64,000 nucleotides of DNA from CAWFLT01 sp963816795 (GCA_963816795.1 CAWFLT010000006.1:248001-312000), one strand, 5' to 3'; shown: positions 45,627 to 55,760, counted from the stretch's first letter. The notes: a model not told the origin generated them from the letters alone. Translations and numbers: made by a program.

Positions 45627-47520
45627 CTACCATGCGATGCCGTAGTCCTCGCCGTGATTGCTGACGGCGCCCCACATCGTGCCGTGCCTGCGATCGAACC
45701 AGATGGCGGTAATCGGGCCCGACGTGCGCTCGGCGAACTCGAGCGTGTAGCCCATCCGCTGCAGCGCGGCCCGCGTCGCCGTGGACGTCGAGCTGGCAAC
45801 GAGCATGCGCCCGCGTTGCGCCGTGTGGTCGTTGAACGAGTTCATCATCTGAAACGAGTTGAGGTTCGGTGCTTCGACCGACTGCTGCGGCGTCATCCCG
45901 AACTCGACGATGTTGAGAAAGCACTGGAGGAGGTTCTGGTCCTGTGAATCGCCGCCTTGCACCGAGAACGCCATCCAGGGGAGACCGTCCTTCATCGCCA
46001 GCGTCGGTGTCAGCGTCACCCGGGGCCGTTTGCCGGGTTGCAGGACGTTGTACGGATTCTCTGCAGGATCCAGGACGAACGACTGGGCGCGCTGACTGAC
46101 GCCGATACCGGTGCGGCCTGCGATCACCGACGGAATCCATGCCCCGCTCGGCGTGACTGAGATCACCCACCCGGCGGCGTCCGCGGCCTGAATCGACGTC
46201 GTCCCTGCGTAGAATCCGTCGTCCCAGCTTCTGCCGCTGGCAGCCGGCGGGTCGATGCGCACGGTCTTCGGTTTGGGCGGCCAGGCCTTGCGCAGATCCT
46301 CGAACGGGTTCGTGCCGGCCTGGAACGGATACGGATCACCAGGCTTGACGCCGGGATCGTTGCGGACGTGGTTGATCGTCTTCGCACGCGCGCGCGCGTA
46401 GTCCTTCGAGAGAAGGCCGCGAATCGGCTCGTCTGGCGGGAAATCGGGATCGCCATAGTAGAAGTCACGATCCGCGTACGCAAGGTTCATCGTCTGATAG
46501 AGCGTGTGCATGTACTTCGGCGTGTTGTAGCCGAGCGACTTCACGTCCATCGTCTCCAGGATGTTCAAGGCCTGGAGCATGACCGGTCCCTGCTGCCACT
46601 CGCGCAGCTTGTAGACCTCGATGCCCTTGTAGTTGGTCGAGAGCGGCTCTTCGATCTTCACTTTCCAGGTGGCCAGGTCTTGCGCAGTGAAGAGTCCGCC
46701 CTGCTCGCGGAATCCGCGAACGAGCTCCTCGGCGATGTCGCCTTTGTAGAAGCGGTCGTACGCCGCGAGGATCGCGTCCTTGCGTGACTTGCCGGCTTTG
46801 AGCGCCTGCGCTTCGGCGTCGACGAGCTTGCGGAGCGTCGCGGCCAGATCCGGCTGGCGGAACATCTCGCCCGCTTCCGGCGCCTCGCGGGCCTCGCCGG
46901 CATGCGGCAGGAACACGGCCGGCGAGTACTTCCATTGCTTGATCCACGATTTGTTGGTCTCGATTGAATTGGCGGTCTGCGCTTCGATCGGATACCCGTC
47001 GGCGAGTTGAATCGCCGGCGCGAGCACCTGGGCGAGCGACATCGTGCCGAACTCCGCCAGCATCGTCATCAGCCCGCCGGGCGTGCCTGGCGTGACGGCG
47101 GCAAGCGGACCGGTACTCGGGCGGGTAGTTGTAGCCCTGCGCGCGGTAGTGCTCAACGGTGGCCCCGGTCGGGGCCACGCCGAGGGCGTTGATGCCGATC
47201 ACTTTTTTCGTAAGCGGGTTGTAGATCAGCGCCTGTGTTTCGCCGCCCCAGCTGAGCACATCCCACATGGTCGCGACGGCGCCGAGCATGCCGCATGCGG
47301 CGTCGATCGCGTTGCCGCCCTGCTGAAAGATCATGGCGCCGGCGGCGGCGCCGAGCGGCTTTCCGGTCAGCGCCATCCAGCGGCTCCCGTGAAGCGGCGG
47401 CCGCTGCGTCTGACGCGGCGGCGGCGTGTCCTGGGTCTTTTTGGGCATCGGCGTCTGCTGGGCGCTCAGGATCGGGACCGACAGGACGAACATCAACGCG
47501 AGAAGGGATCGTACGCGCAT
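45627..47520 (-). CDS. Gamma-glutamyltransferase family protein with a divergent active site, one frame break
   Basis: The start at 47520 gives a signal peptide (MRVRSLLALMFVLSVPILSA) and a Pro/Gln/Thr-rich spacer. The large-subunit motifs follow: GAAAGAMIFQQGGNAIDAAC (substrate region), then after a frame change near 47115 AAVTPGTPGGLMTMLAEFGT and LAPAIQLADGYPI. At the cleavage site, the usual Thr-Thr-His reads FYAGTTSIQAADAAGWVIS, so the nucleophile Thr is present but His is Ser. GGDSQDQNLLQCFLNIVEFG is normal. It may act on glutathione or gamma-glutamyl peptides, or a different amide. Confidence 0.87.
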
Positions 47521-47570
47521 GCGCGGATTGTAGATCGGGCGCCGGCCGGCGACGAGCGTGATGCGAAGCT

Positions 47571-48771
47571 TCAAATGCGCAGAAACAACCGCCGTCGGTA
47601 CATCCAGAACAGCACGAGCCAATACGCCGCCAGGACGGCGAGGCCGCGGAGCAGCGGCTGCACGCCCGTGCCGAAGAGCTCGAACGCCCCCTGCCCCAGA
47701 TGAATCCGGAACGAGCTGATGAAGAACGCCTCCCACACGTGCGCGATGACGTAGGCGGCAATCGAGTTCATTCCGATCACGATCAGCGGAAAGGCCCACT
47801 TGCGATAGCCCTTCGTCTCGACGATCCAACAGAAGGCGGCGAGGAAGAGAAAACACAGCCCGCCGCTGAACAAGGTCCAGCTTGGCGTCCAGATCCGCTT
47901 GACCACGGGACAGATGCCGCTGAGGTGCAGGAGCAGGCCCACCACGATGCCAGCAGCTCCCGCGATGCACAAGCGCGCGAGGGGCATCCGCGGGGCGGTC
48001 TCCCGCAGCCAGCGGCCGGCGGCCAGGCCGAGGATCATCGTGCCGAGCGTCGGAATGAAACTGAGCGTGAGATAGCCGCCGCCATTGGCCACGAACGGCG
48101 ACGTTCTCGGAAACAGGTTCAGGAACCACTGGTCGAACGCCGCTCCCAGGTTGGCATTCTTGTTCCAATGCGCGGCGAGGCCCGTGTAGTGGTGCGGCCA
48201 ATCAGCAGGCACGCCGACGGCCTGGTAGTCGAACCCCGGACCGGCGACCGGCCACAACGCCCACGCCAGCCAGTAGCCGCCCAACGTGACCGCGAGCGCC
48301 GTCCATTGCACGCGCGCCGATCGGAACCCCAGCAGAAACAGGAACGGGTAGCCCAGTCCGATCTGCGTCAGCGTGTCTTCGAATGTGAAGTTCGTTCTCG
48401 GTCCGCCCGTCGATCTCAGGAAGATGCCGAGCGCGATCAGCGCGAAGGACCTCCAGAGCGCATGGCCGAACATGCGGCCGAACGACAGGCCCTTCGCGAC
48501 CCGCGCGGCAATCGAAAACGGCAGCGCCGACACCGACCAGGAAAGAGAACCCGGGTTGAATCGTATCGTGCAGCGAACACCCGGCCCAGGGCACGTGCGT
48601 CTGGTGATACGCGAGCAGATGCCAGAAGCCGCTGTCAGGGAACGCGCGCGCGACGCGGGAGAGCTGCAGCACCTCGGCCATCATCAGCAGCATCACGAAG
48701 CCGCGATAGACGTCGAGGGCGACGACGCGCTCGGGCAGACCGATCGGGCGAGCCACCGGTGCGGCGGGCAT
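47571..48771 (-). CDS. Membrane acyltransferase (DUF5009/heparan-glucosaminide N-acetyltransferase-like), one frame break
   Basis: The start at 48771 overlaps the amidohydrolase stop (TGATG) and opens MPAAPVARPIGLPERVVALD, followed by VYRGFVMLLMMAEVLQLSRV, the 'D..RG' signature of the family. The frame changes near 48530. Further segments include GHALWRSFALIALGIFLRST, DTLTQIGLGYPFLFLLGF, LSFIPTLGTMILGLAAGRWL and PLIVIGMNSIAAYVIAHVWE. About ten membrane helices. It probably acylates an envelope sugar using cytoplasmic acyl-CoA; the acceptor is unknown. Confidence 0.85.
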
Positions 48772-49868
48772 CAGTTGAGCTTCAGCACACGCATCGCATT
48801 CCTGCGATACACCTTTTCGAGCACGTCGTCCGGCAGCCCGATTCCGTAGATGCGCCAACGGCCTTGCGTGGTCGACGTGAAGTACTCGAAGTGGTCGTCG
48901 AAGGTCTCCAGGTAGCGGAAATAGGTGCGGTAGGTGCTCTCGCGTGGAGCGTTATCGGTGCCGAACAGAATTCGATCGGCGTATTTCAGGAAGAACCTGC
49001 GTGCGGTGTTGGGTTGGCGACCGAGCTCGTTCAACCGCGCGCCGATCTCGACCTGCATATTCGGGAACCGATCGAGCCAGCCGGAGACTTCGGCCAGGTT
49101 CTCGGGATGGTTCGCGACATGCAGCGCCAGAAACGTCGTCCGCGGGTGGCGCGCGATGACGTTGTTGCGCTGCGCCAGCAGGACGTCCTTCTTCGGATAC
49201 GCCGGGCCGCCGAAGCTCCAGTCCGGATGAGCCTGCAGCTCTTCGTACCGTTCATTGAAGCGATCGACCGGCAGGAAGAACGCGTCGGGATCCGAGGTGT
49301 GGATAGCGACAGGAATCGCCAACTCCCCGGCTTTCGCCCAGATCGGATCCAGCCGTGGATCGTCCACGGCGACGAGCCGGCCGGTGCCGTCCTTCACGCC
49401 GAGGCCGAGGTTCTTGAAGATCTTCAGCCCGCGGGCGCCGGCGGCGACGTCGGCGGCCAATTGTGCGGCCGCCCGCTCCCCAAATTTCGGATCGTCGATC
49501 CGGCTCCAGTCGATGTTCGCGAACACGACGACACGGCTGGCGTGCGCGGAGAACTTCGCCACTTGCGTTTTCAGCGTCTCGCCGAAACCGCCGGTGAAAT
49601 TGACGATGCGCTCGACGTTGCAGGCGTCCATGACGGCCAGCACGCGCGCCGGATCGGCGGTGTTGAGGTGATTGTGAACGTCGATCGCGCCGAACCTGGC
49701 CCGCGGCACTTCGTGCGCTTCGACGTTCAGCATCGAGCGCGGCGCGTAGTCCCGAAGCGACAGATCCTGGGCTGTGCCCTGGCCCTGTGAGGCGTCGAGC
49801 GTCCAGGTGACCAGGGCGCAGCAAACGACGCCCAGCGTCCAGCCGACCTGCCCGTGCCGTCGCCTCAT
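48771..49868 (-). CDS. Amidohydrolase_2 family protein (TIM-barrel, secreted)
   Basis: This intact 365-residue protein starts MRRRHGQVGWTLGVVCCALV (signal peptide). The metal-binding HxH is in FGAIDVHNHLNTADPARVL; other conserved parts are RIVNFTGGFGETLKTQVAKF, AIPVAIHTSDPDAFFLPVDR, LALHVANHPENLAEVSGWL and the Asp in RILFGTDNAPRESTYR. The family covers metal-dependent hydrolases and decarboxylases. Its gene overlaps the acyltransferase gene by one base and lies close to the DUF1080 gene, so the three form an operon. Confidence 0.9.
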   Translation of the reverse strand: MRRRHGQVGWTLGVVCCALVTWTLDASQGQGTAQDLSLRDYAPRSMLNVEAHEVPRARFGAIDVHNHLNTADPARVLAVMDACNVERIVNFTGGFGETLKTQVAKFSAHASRVVVFANIDWSRIDDPKFGERAAAQLAADVAAGARGLKIFKNLGLGVKDGTGRLVAVDDPRLDPIWAKAGELAIPVAIHTSDPDAFFLPVDRFNERYEELQAHPDWSFGGPAYPKKDVLLAQRNNVIARHPRTTFLALHVANHPENLAEVSGWLDRFPNMQVEIGARLNELGRQPNTARRFFLKYADRILFGTDNAPRESTYRTYFRYLETFDDHFEYFTSTTQGRWRIYGIGLPDDVLEKVYRRNAMRVLKLN

Positions 49869-49894
49869 ATGTGCCCGGTGCCTCCGGGAGCGTG

Positions 49895-50509
49895 TCAGTC
49901 CAGCGGCTTGATGCGGATGTTCCTGTAGAGCACCGTGCTGCCGGGGTCATGGGCCTGCAGCGCGATCGTGCCGGGCGCCAGCCGCTTCGTGGCCGGATTC
50001 TCAGGCGTCGCTTTCCATTCGATGATCTGCTTGTCGTTGACCCTGACGGTGATCGTGTCGCCGTTGACGATGATGTGCTCGGTGAACCACTCGTCGTCTT
50101 TCGCCGGCGCCTCTTTGGTGTCCATCACGTGATAGAGGCTGCCGGTGCGGACCGGATCGTTCTTGAACGTGTTGTTGACCTGGATCTCGAAGCCTTTTGA
50201 CGGCCAGCCCTTCTCCTGGAACTCGGTCAGGATGAAGACGCCGCCGTTCGAGCCGGGCTTCGTCATCACGTCCACCTTCAGCTCGAAGTTGCGGAAGGTG
50301 TGATTGCGGAACGGCCCATCGTAGAACGCGTGGCCCTGCGAGCCGTTGGCGACCATCGCGCCGTCCTTGATGGTGAACGTCGCCGGGTTGGCCACCTTCC
50401 AGTCGGTGAAGTCCTTGCCGTTCCAGAGCGACGTGAACCCGGGCTCTGGCGTCTGGCCCATCAGCGCGATCGCGAGCAGCGGCGGCAAAAAGCGAAGGGC
50501 AATGCTCAT
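49895..50509 (-). CDS. DUF1080 (3-keto-disaccharide hydrolase-like) protein
   Basis: I chose the ATG at 50509, which opens a signal peptide (MSIALRFLPPLLAIALMGQT). The mature part has the concanavalin-like pattern GFTSLWNGKDFTDWKVANPA, NFELKVDVMTKPGSNGGVFI, EFQEKGWPSKGFEIQVNNTF and ATPENPATKRLAPGTIALQA, ending GSTVLYRNIRIKPLD. Some members act on 3-keto-glycosides. The coding frame is open upstream, so it is formally fused in frame to the end of the permease gene; see that entry. Confidence 0.92.
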   Translation of the reverse strand: MSIALRFLPPLLAIALMGQTPEPGFTSLWNGKDFTDWKVANPATFTIKDGAMVANGSQGHAFYDGPFRNHTFRNFELKVDVMTKPGSNGGVFILTEFQEKGWPSKGFEIQVNNTFKNDPVRTGSLYHVMDTKEAPAKDDEWFTEHIIVNGDTITVRVNDKQIIEWKATPENPATKRLAPGTIALQAHDPGSTVLYRNIRIKPLD

Positions 50510-50532
50510 GGGTCGGAGTATAGATGACTCCC

Positions 50533-52944
50533 TCAGGGCGACCACAGGATCCGCGCGAGTGACGCGGTGCGACGGGAGAAACGCTGCGATGGCGCCGGTC
50601 GCGAGGAGCACGACGAGCGCGGGCCAGCTCGAGGCGATGTCGGACGCGCCAATCTCGGGCAACAGCGATCGCACGAGCCGCAGAAGCGGTAGAGCGGCCA
50701 GCACGCCGATGGTCGCGCCGACGACCACCGCACGAAAGGAGCGCAACGCGATGCCGAGCCAGACCGCGCTGGGGCGGCCGCCGAGCGCGAGACGAACGCC
50801 GACCTCGCGCGTGCGCTCGACGACACTCCGCGCCGTGACGCCGTAGATCCCGATGACCGACAGCAGCAGCCCGAGGCTCGCAAAAAGCGCGAGGTACGGT
50901 CGTCCGAAACCGCTGCGGCCCGAGCGACGAACGGAGAAACGCCGAAGCGGTCGTCACGTTCGAGAGCGGCTGCGATGGATCGACCGACCAGACGGCCCGC
51001 TTGATCGCGCCGGCGGCAAGCTCGGGATCGCCGGCCGTGCGGACGACGAGGCTGATCGGCGACAGCGTCACGCTGTTCTGACGATACGGCAGGTACAGCG
51101 TCGGCTGCGCCGCCTGGCCGAAGCCGACGTCCTGCACGTCTCCCACGACCCCCACGATCGTGAGCGCCGTATTCGCCCGCCTGATCCGATGGCCGATCGC
51201 GGGCTTTCCCGGCAAGGTACTGATCGACGAACTGGCGGCTGACCACAACGACCGGCGGGCTGGCAGTCGTGTCGCGGTCGTCGAAATCCCGGCCCGTCTG
51301 CAGCGGAATCCGCATCGTCTTGAAGTAGCCGTCGCTGACGCGACGAAACTGCACGGTGCGCGCCACCTCGTTCGGATCTGGCGGGTCAGACGTGAATGTG
51401 AGCGTGACGAAGGCGAACCCCGGCACCATCAAGTTCATCGTCGTGCCAGCGTCGGTCACGCCTGGCGTCGAGCGAACGGCGTTCAGCACGCCATTGAGCA
51501 GGCCGACCCGGGCCTCGGCGCCCGTGTACACCGATTCCGACAGGCGAAGCTGGGCCGTCAGGACACGCTCCGCGCTGAAGCCGGGTTCGCTGCGGGCCGT
51601 GCGATCGTAGGCGCCAACGAGTAGGAAGGCGGCCGAAAGGAGAAGACACGCGAGGGCGGTCTGGGCGACGACCAGCATGGCCCGGGTCCGATGCTGGCGC
51701 GGATGCGCCGACGCGCGTCGCCCCAGATCGGCGAAGGCGCCCGACCTGTGGTGCATCGCCTCTCGAACCGCCGGCACGACGGCGGCGGCGACGGCGACGA
51801 GGAGGGACAGGCCGAACGTGCTCGCCGCCACTCGCCAATCGATGCCGACACCAGTCAGCGCCGGGCGAAGACCGACCGCGGTATCGAGGGCGAGCAACAT
51901 CGGCAGCGTGGCGGCCGCGATCAGGACGCCCAGACCGCCGCCAATCGCGGCGATGATGAGCGCCTCCAGGATCTCGGCACGAACGAGATCCGCCGTCCCG
52001 GCGCCAAGCGCGCGCCGAAGCGCCGCCTCCGGGCGCCGCCCGATCACCCGCGTCAGCGTCAGGTTCAACAGATTCGCGGCGGCGATGATGGCGAGCGCCG
52101 CCACTGCGCCGAGAAGGAGGAGAAGCGGCGTCCGCTGCGGCCCGTACTGCGCTTCTCGCAGCGTCTGGACACCAGACGTCCAATCTTTGAGTGTCTGCGG
52201 AGATTCCGCAGAAACGGTGGCGAGAATCGATCGCACCTCGGCTTCGAACTCCCCCAGCGTGGTCCCGGATGCAAGGCGGACGACGTTCACGATGTAGGTC
52301 GCGTTTGGCAGCGGCAGATGACCGGCGTGGATCCCAAGCGGCGTCCAGAGCTCGGAACGGACGTAGGCGGGCTCGAAGTCCGGACGCATCACGCCGACGA
52401 TTTGGTGCCGCACTCGGTCGATATCGAGAAACTGGCCCACCGCCTCGGGTCGGCCGCCGAAGCGCCGGCGCCAGAGCGCGTGACTGAGAACGACGACCGG
52501 CGCGCCGGCGAGGTCCTCTTCAGCCGTGAAGGTGCGTCCGTGGGCAGGTGTCGCACCGAGCAGCCGGAACACGCCGGCGCTTACGGACGCCGCCGGAACG
52601 CTTTCAGGATCACCGTCTCCACCAAGACCGCGCTCACGCAACTGGAATCCCTCCGGGCCCTGCCCCACCGTCAGCCGTTCGCGGAGCCGTACGAAATCGA
52701 GCGGATGGAGCGGATTGGCCTGATCGAGATCGCGCACGCCTGGCGGCAGCAGGTAGATGCGCACCAGACGGCCGGCGTCTGGAAACGGCAGCGGGCGCAC
52801 GAAGGCGGCGTTGGCCACGGCGAACACCGCGCTGCCGGCGCCGACAACGAGCGCGACAGTCAGTGCGGAGAGAAGGAAGAGCGCGGGCCGCGCATGGACC
52901 CGGCGGAACGTGAAACGCGAGTCGGCGAGCAGGCGCGTGAACAT
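50533..52944 (-). CDS. ADOP-type ABC transporter permease (MacB/FtsX), frame-disrupted
   Basis: It starts at 52944 (MFTRLLADSRFTFRRVHARP). The first helix (ALTVALVVGAGSAVFAVANA), the MacB core (VFRLLGATPAHGRTFTAEED, WRRRFGGRPEAVGQFLDIDR), the first FtsX domain (IIAAANLLNLTLTRVIGRRP, AALRRALGAGTADLVRAEIL) and a second periplasmic part are in one frame down to about 51190, where it changes. Other changes lie near 50900 and 50865. The last part reads VGVRLALGGRPSAVWLGIAL and ends THRVTRADPVVALRES-like. The true stop is unclear: the TGA at 50533-50535 is in another frame and the correct frame runs into the DUF1080 gene. Confidence 0.85.
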   Translation of the reverse strand: MFTRLLADSRFTFRRVHARPALFLLSALTVALVVGAGSAVFAVANAAFVRPLPFPDAGRLVRIYLLPPGVRDLDQANPLHPLDFVRLRERLTVGQGPEGFQLRERGLGGDGDPESVPAASVSAGVFRLLGATPAHGRTFTAEEDLAGAPVVVLSHALWRRRFGGRPEAVGQFLDIDRVRHQIVGVMRPDFEPAYVRSELWTPLGIHAGHLPLPNATYIVNVVRLASGTTLGEFEAEVRSILATVSAESPQTLKDWTSGVQTLREAQYGPQRTPLLLLLGAVAALAIIAAANLLNLTLTRVIGRRPEAALRRALGAGTADLVRAEILEALIIAAIGGGLGVLIAAATLPMLLALDTAVGLRPALTGVGIDWRVAASTFGLSLLVAVAAAVVPAVREAMHHRSGAFADLGRRASAHPRQHRTRAMLVVAQTALACLLLSAAFLLVGAYDRTARSEPGFSAERVLTAQLRLSESVYTGAEARVGLLNGVLNAVRSTPGVTDAGTTMNLMVPGFAFVTLTFTSDPPDPNEVARTVQFRRVSDGYFKTMRIPLQTGRDFDDRDTTASPPVVVVSRQFVDQYLAGKARDRPSDQAGEYGAHDRGGRGRRAGRRLRPGGAADAVPAVSSEQRDAVADQPRRPHGRRSRACRRRDQAGRLVGRSIAAALERDDRFGVSPFVARAAAVSDDRTSRFLRASGCCCRSSGSTASRRGVSSSARARSAFVSRSAAAPARSGSASRCAPFVRWSSARPSACWPLYRFCGSCDRCCPRLARPTSPRAGPRSSCSSRPAPSQRFSRRTASLARILWSP

Positions 52945-53062
52945 GCGCCCAGCATAGGAGCTGCACGCGCGGCCGACCAGTTCGGAGTTTTCATGATGAT
53001 CATGAGCAGCGTTGCTGGCCGTGAGTGCCACGCGTGGTGGCAACAACGTAAGATGCCTCTCG

Positions 53063-53542
53063 ATGGACGACGCGGAAGTGTTCACCGGCTGGTCCCTGGC
53101 AGAGATCAACATCGCGCGTGCGGTCGCGCCGTTGGCCGATCCGGCGATGAGCGAGTTCGTCGCGCAACTGGACGCGATCAACCGTCTCGCGGAAGCGTCT
53201 GACGGCTTCATCTGGCGGTTGAAGGACGAGACGGGCGGGCCGAGCAGCTACGTCAAGTTCAGCGACGACGACCGCGTGATCGTCAACCTGTCGGTCTGGC
53301 GTTCGGTCGCGTCGTTGAAAGCGTACGTCTACGGCTCGGCCCACGGAACCGTGTATCGCAATCGCCGGCAATGGTTCGAGCCGATGATGACGCCGTCGCT
53401 GGCGCTCTGGTGGGTCGAGGCGGGCCATGTCCCATCGCTTGACGAGGGCCGGCGGCGGTTGGAGATGCTCGGCCGCGACGGCCCGACACCGCAGACGTTC
53501 ACCATCAAACAGTGGTTTGCGCCCGATCTGGGACGCGCTTAG
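53063..53542 (+). CDS. DUF3291 domain-containing protein
   Basis: It has 159 residues, starting MDDAEVFTGWSLAEINIARA. The family pattern is clear: the LAEINIARAVAPLADPAMSE opening, DAINRLAEASDGFIWRLKDE, the NLSVWRSVASLKAYVYGSAH segment and RRQWFEPMMTPSLALWWVEA. It is a ferredoxin-like, ABM-type fold with conserved Trp, Phe and His. Role unknown; monooxygenase-like folding does not prove enzyme activity. Its 3' end overlaps the convergent DUF5335 gene by 38 bases. Confidence 0.92.
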   Translation: MDDAEVFTGWSLAEINIARAVAPLADPAMSEFVAQLDAINRLAEASDGFIWRLKDETGGPSSYVKFSDDDRVIVNLSVWRSVASLKAYVYGSAHGTVYRNRRQWFEPMMTPSLALWWVEAGHVPSLDEGRRRLEMLGRDGPTPQTFTIKQWFAPDLGRA

Positions 53543-53873
53543 GGGAGAGCATCAATGGTTCCTTGAGCCTGACGACCTGTTGTGTGTCGTCCTCTGAGAT
53601 AACCGCGATGAGCTCGACGCCGTCGTCGCCTTCTTCGGTGACAATCTGTCGCGGCCGACGAATGAGATGATTCAACCCCGCAACGGCAATGTCGAGCAGG
53701 TCATTGCGTGGGTCGTACGTCATGCCGAGCAGCGGCAACCACTCCGCGACAATCTGGTCGCCGATGTCGAGGGAGGCCACTTCGATCTCTGCGCGCTTCC
53801 CCACCACCACCGCCGACAAGCTATCGAAGAACGTCTGCCAGGCCGCCTTTGGAATCGTCCGTGATTTCGTCAT
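53505..53873 (-). CDS. DUF5335-like small protein
   Basis: It has 122 residues, starting MTKSRTIPKAAWQTFFDSLS, with the pattern of DUF5335 proteins: the 'ip...W..FFdsls' opening, AEIEVASLDIGDQIVAEWLP, LLGMTYDPRNDLLDIAVAGL and NHLIRRPRQIVTEEGDDGVE. Small, soluble, all-beta, no signal peptide. Function unknown. The stop lies inside the end of the convergent DUF3291 gene. Confidence 0.68.
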   Translation of the reverse strand: MTKSRTIPKAAWQTFFDSLSAVVVGKRAEIEVASLDIGDQIVAEWLPLLGMTYDPRNDLLDIAVAGLNHLIRRPRQIVTEEGDDGVELIAVISEDDTQQVVRLKEPLMLSPKRVPDRAQTTV

Positions 53874-54101
53874 TTCAGCTGACCTCTACAGAGTCAGCGC
53901 AAAGGGCGTGCCGCCGTCCTGGGTCGTACCTGATTGACCCAACTGTGGGGTTTGCAGCAGGTGTGGAATCTCCGTCTCGGCATTAGGCAGTCCAAGGGTC
54001 CCAGCAACGACCTGCGGCTTCCCTCTGGATGGGAGGGAATGTCATGGTTTTCTCAGCGTACGCTCACGACTCGACGGCTGTCTGCCCGGTACCCTTGCGG
54101 C

Positions 54102-54636
54102 ATGTCGCGCCCCATCATGCTTGCGGTCCTGCTGGTCGTGGGACGTCCGGCCACTGCAGCGGCCCAGGTTGGCGCCGAGCCTGCTCCGTCGTCACACGAG
54201 CGGATCAGCGTGGGTCTCGCGACGAACATCGCTGTCGAAGGAAGTGGGCCGTGGTTCGCGCCAGGGATTCGAGTCGGCGTTCCGGTGACGAGACGGCTCA
54301 GTCTGGACCTTGAATCCTCAGCCGTGTTCGGCGGCAAGCTCGAGGCGCCGTACGGTTCGATCACGAGCTTCCTCGCGCTGAACGCGCGACGGCTTCGGGA
54401 GGAACGGGCGTCGGACGGCATCGCCCGGTATTGGCTCTTCGGATTGCGATACACGCCGATCCAGTGGCCGCCCGACAAGGTGCAGCCGCATGACGATCTC
54501 GCGCTGACGTTCGGTCATGGGTGGGATCAGGTCCTTCCGGTCGCGCTGGCGCGTCGGCGCGGAGATCGGCGTCAGCGGCGGCTCCGGCTTCTTGCTTTTC
54601 GCGACGCTGGTGATCGCGGCGCCCACGTTCCGCTGA
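54102..54636 (+). CDS. Hypothetical secreted/outer-membrane protein, one frame break
   Basis: It starts MSRPIMLAVLLVVGRPATAA at 54102 (signal peptide). The mature part has beta-rich segments (ISVGLATNIAVEGSGPWFAP, IRVGVPVTRRLSLDLESSAV) like an outer-membrane barrel. After a frame change near 54550 it continues VGAEIGVSGGSGFLLFATLV and IAAPTFR to a TGA at 54636. About 178 residues. It is convergent with the PP2C gene. I do not recognise a named family. Confidence 0.55.
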
Positions 54637-54666
54637 CTCGAAGCCCAGAAGGAAGTGACCGCAGGC

Positions 54667-55530
54667 TCACTCGTCCTGGGCGTCGAACCGAACGATGATC
54701 AGCGTGATGTTGTCACGGCCGCCAGCGGCATTTGCCTGCGCCAGAAGCGATCGACACGCACGTTCAGGGTCAGCCTCCACGAGAAGCGTCCCGAGGATGG
54801 CGTCGTTCGTGAGCATCTCGGTCAACCCGTCAGTGCAGAGCAGGAGGCGATCGCCGGCCTGGACCTCCACCGCGTGGGCTTCAACCTTGACCCCGGCGTC
54901 GTTGCCGCCAACGACGTTCGTGATGACATGGCGGAAGCGATGGCGTGCCACTTCTTCCGGCTGAAGAGCGCCGCTCCGCACCAGTTCCGCGACCAGCGTG
55001 TGATCGCGCGTCAGCTGGTGCAGCTCGTCATCGCGACAGAGATAGGCGCGGCTGTCGCCGACGTGCACGATGCACAGCTGCGCGTCGAGATGGTACGCCA
55101 TCGTCACGGTCGTGCCCATGCCACGCAGTTCCCGATTCTCGGCAGCCTGTTCGCGGATATGCGCGTCGGCCAGGCGCAGTGCGGCCTGGAACTGCGCGAG
55201 CACGCTTTGCGCCTCCTGCTTTGATTCGAAGAACCACTTCAGCGTATTGAGCGTGAATTGCTGAATCGCGACCACGGCCAGCGCGCTCGCTTCGTCTCCG
55301 CCGTGGTGTCCGCCCATCCCGTCAGCGACGAGGAACAGGTGTCCGCGTTCGTCGCCAAACTGCGCGGTGGTTGCCGGCAGGCTCGACTGCCAGATCCGCA
55401 TGCTCTTGGTCAGTTCGGCGACGACGAACTGATCTTCATTCGACTCGCGGACCCGGCCGGTATCGGTGATACCGAAGGTCTTCACGGCGAGCGCGCGCGG
55501 GCTACTCCCGATCGCGGTCTCTTCCGTCAT
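54667..55530 (-). CDS. PP2C-type serine/threonine phosphatase (Stp1/IreP/PrpC family)
   Basis: The ATG at 55530 gives MTEETAIGSSPRALAVKTFG. The PPM motifs are all present: GRVRESNEDQFVVAEL (motif 1), FLVADGMGGHHGGDEAS (motif 2, with the metal-binding Asp), ELRGMGTTVTMAYHLDAQLC, IVHVGDSRAYLCRDDELHQL (motif 5) and LLLCTDGLTEMLTNDAIL and GGRDNITLIIVRFD (last metal motifs). It is a cytoplasmic Mn/Mg-dependent phosphatase that usually opposes a PknB-type kinase. No kinase gene is nearby. Divergent from the secreted-protein gene at 55761. Confidence 0.93.
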   Translation of the reverse strand: MTEETAIGSSPRALAVKTFGITDTGRVRESNEDQFVVAELTKSMRIWQSSLPATTAQFGDERGHLFLVADGMGGHHGGDEASALAVVAIQQFTLNTLKWFFESKQEAQSVLAQFQAALRLADAHIREQAAENRELRGMGTTVTMAYHLDAQLCIVHVGDSRAYLCRDDELHQLTRDHTLVAELVRSGALQPEEVARHRFRHVITNVVGGNDAGVKVEAHAVEVQAGDRLLLCTDGLTEMLTNDAILGTLLVEADPERACRSLLAQANAAGGRDNITLIIVRFDAQDE

Positions 55531-55760
55531 CGGTGGAGCATGACAGGATCGCGCACGCTCGCGTCGTCTTTTTTGCCTCTTCGTGTCCGTGACTGACCTG
55601 CCCGTCCCGACCGCTCCGCCCAGCCAGGGCGTACTGTATGCTGGCGATGCGCGTCTGACTCGCCGTGACCGCCTGCCTGGGCCGCAGTCGCCCACGGTCC
55701 GCCGTGGACGGTCAAAGACGACGGCGCGCGTCGGACGCCAACAGGAGACGGAGGGTTCCC

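Noticed and set aside
47700..49790. 696-codon open frame on the plus strand
   Set aside because: It is antisense to the acyltransferase and amidohydrolase genes and has no recognisable protein features.
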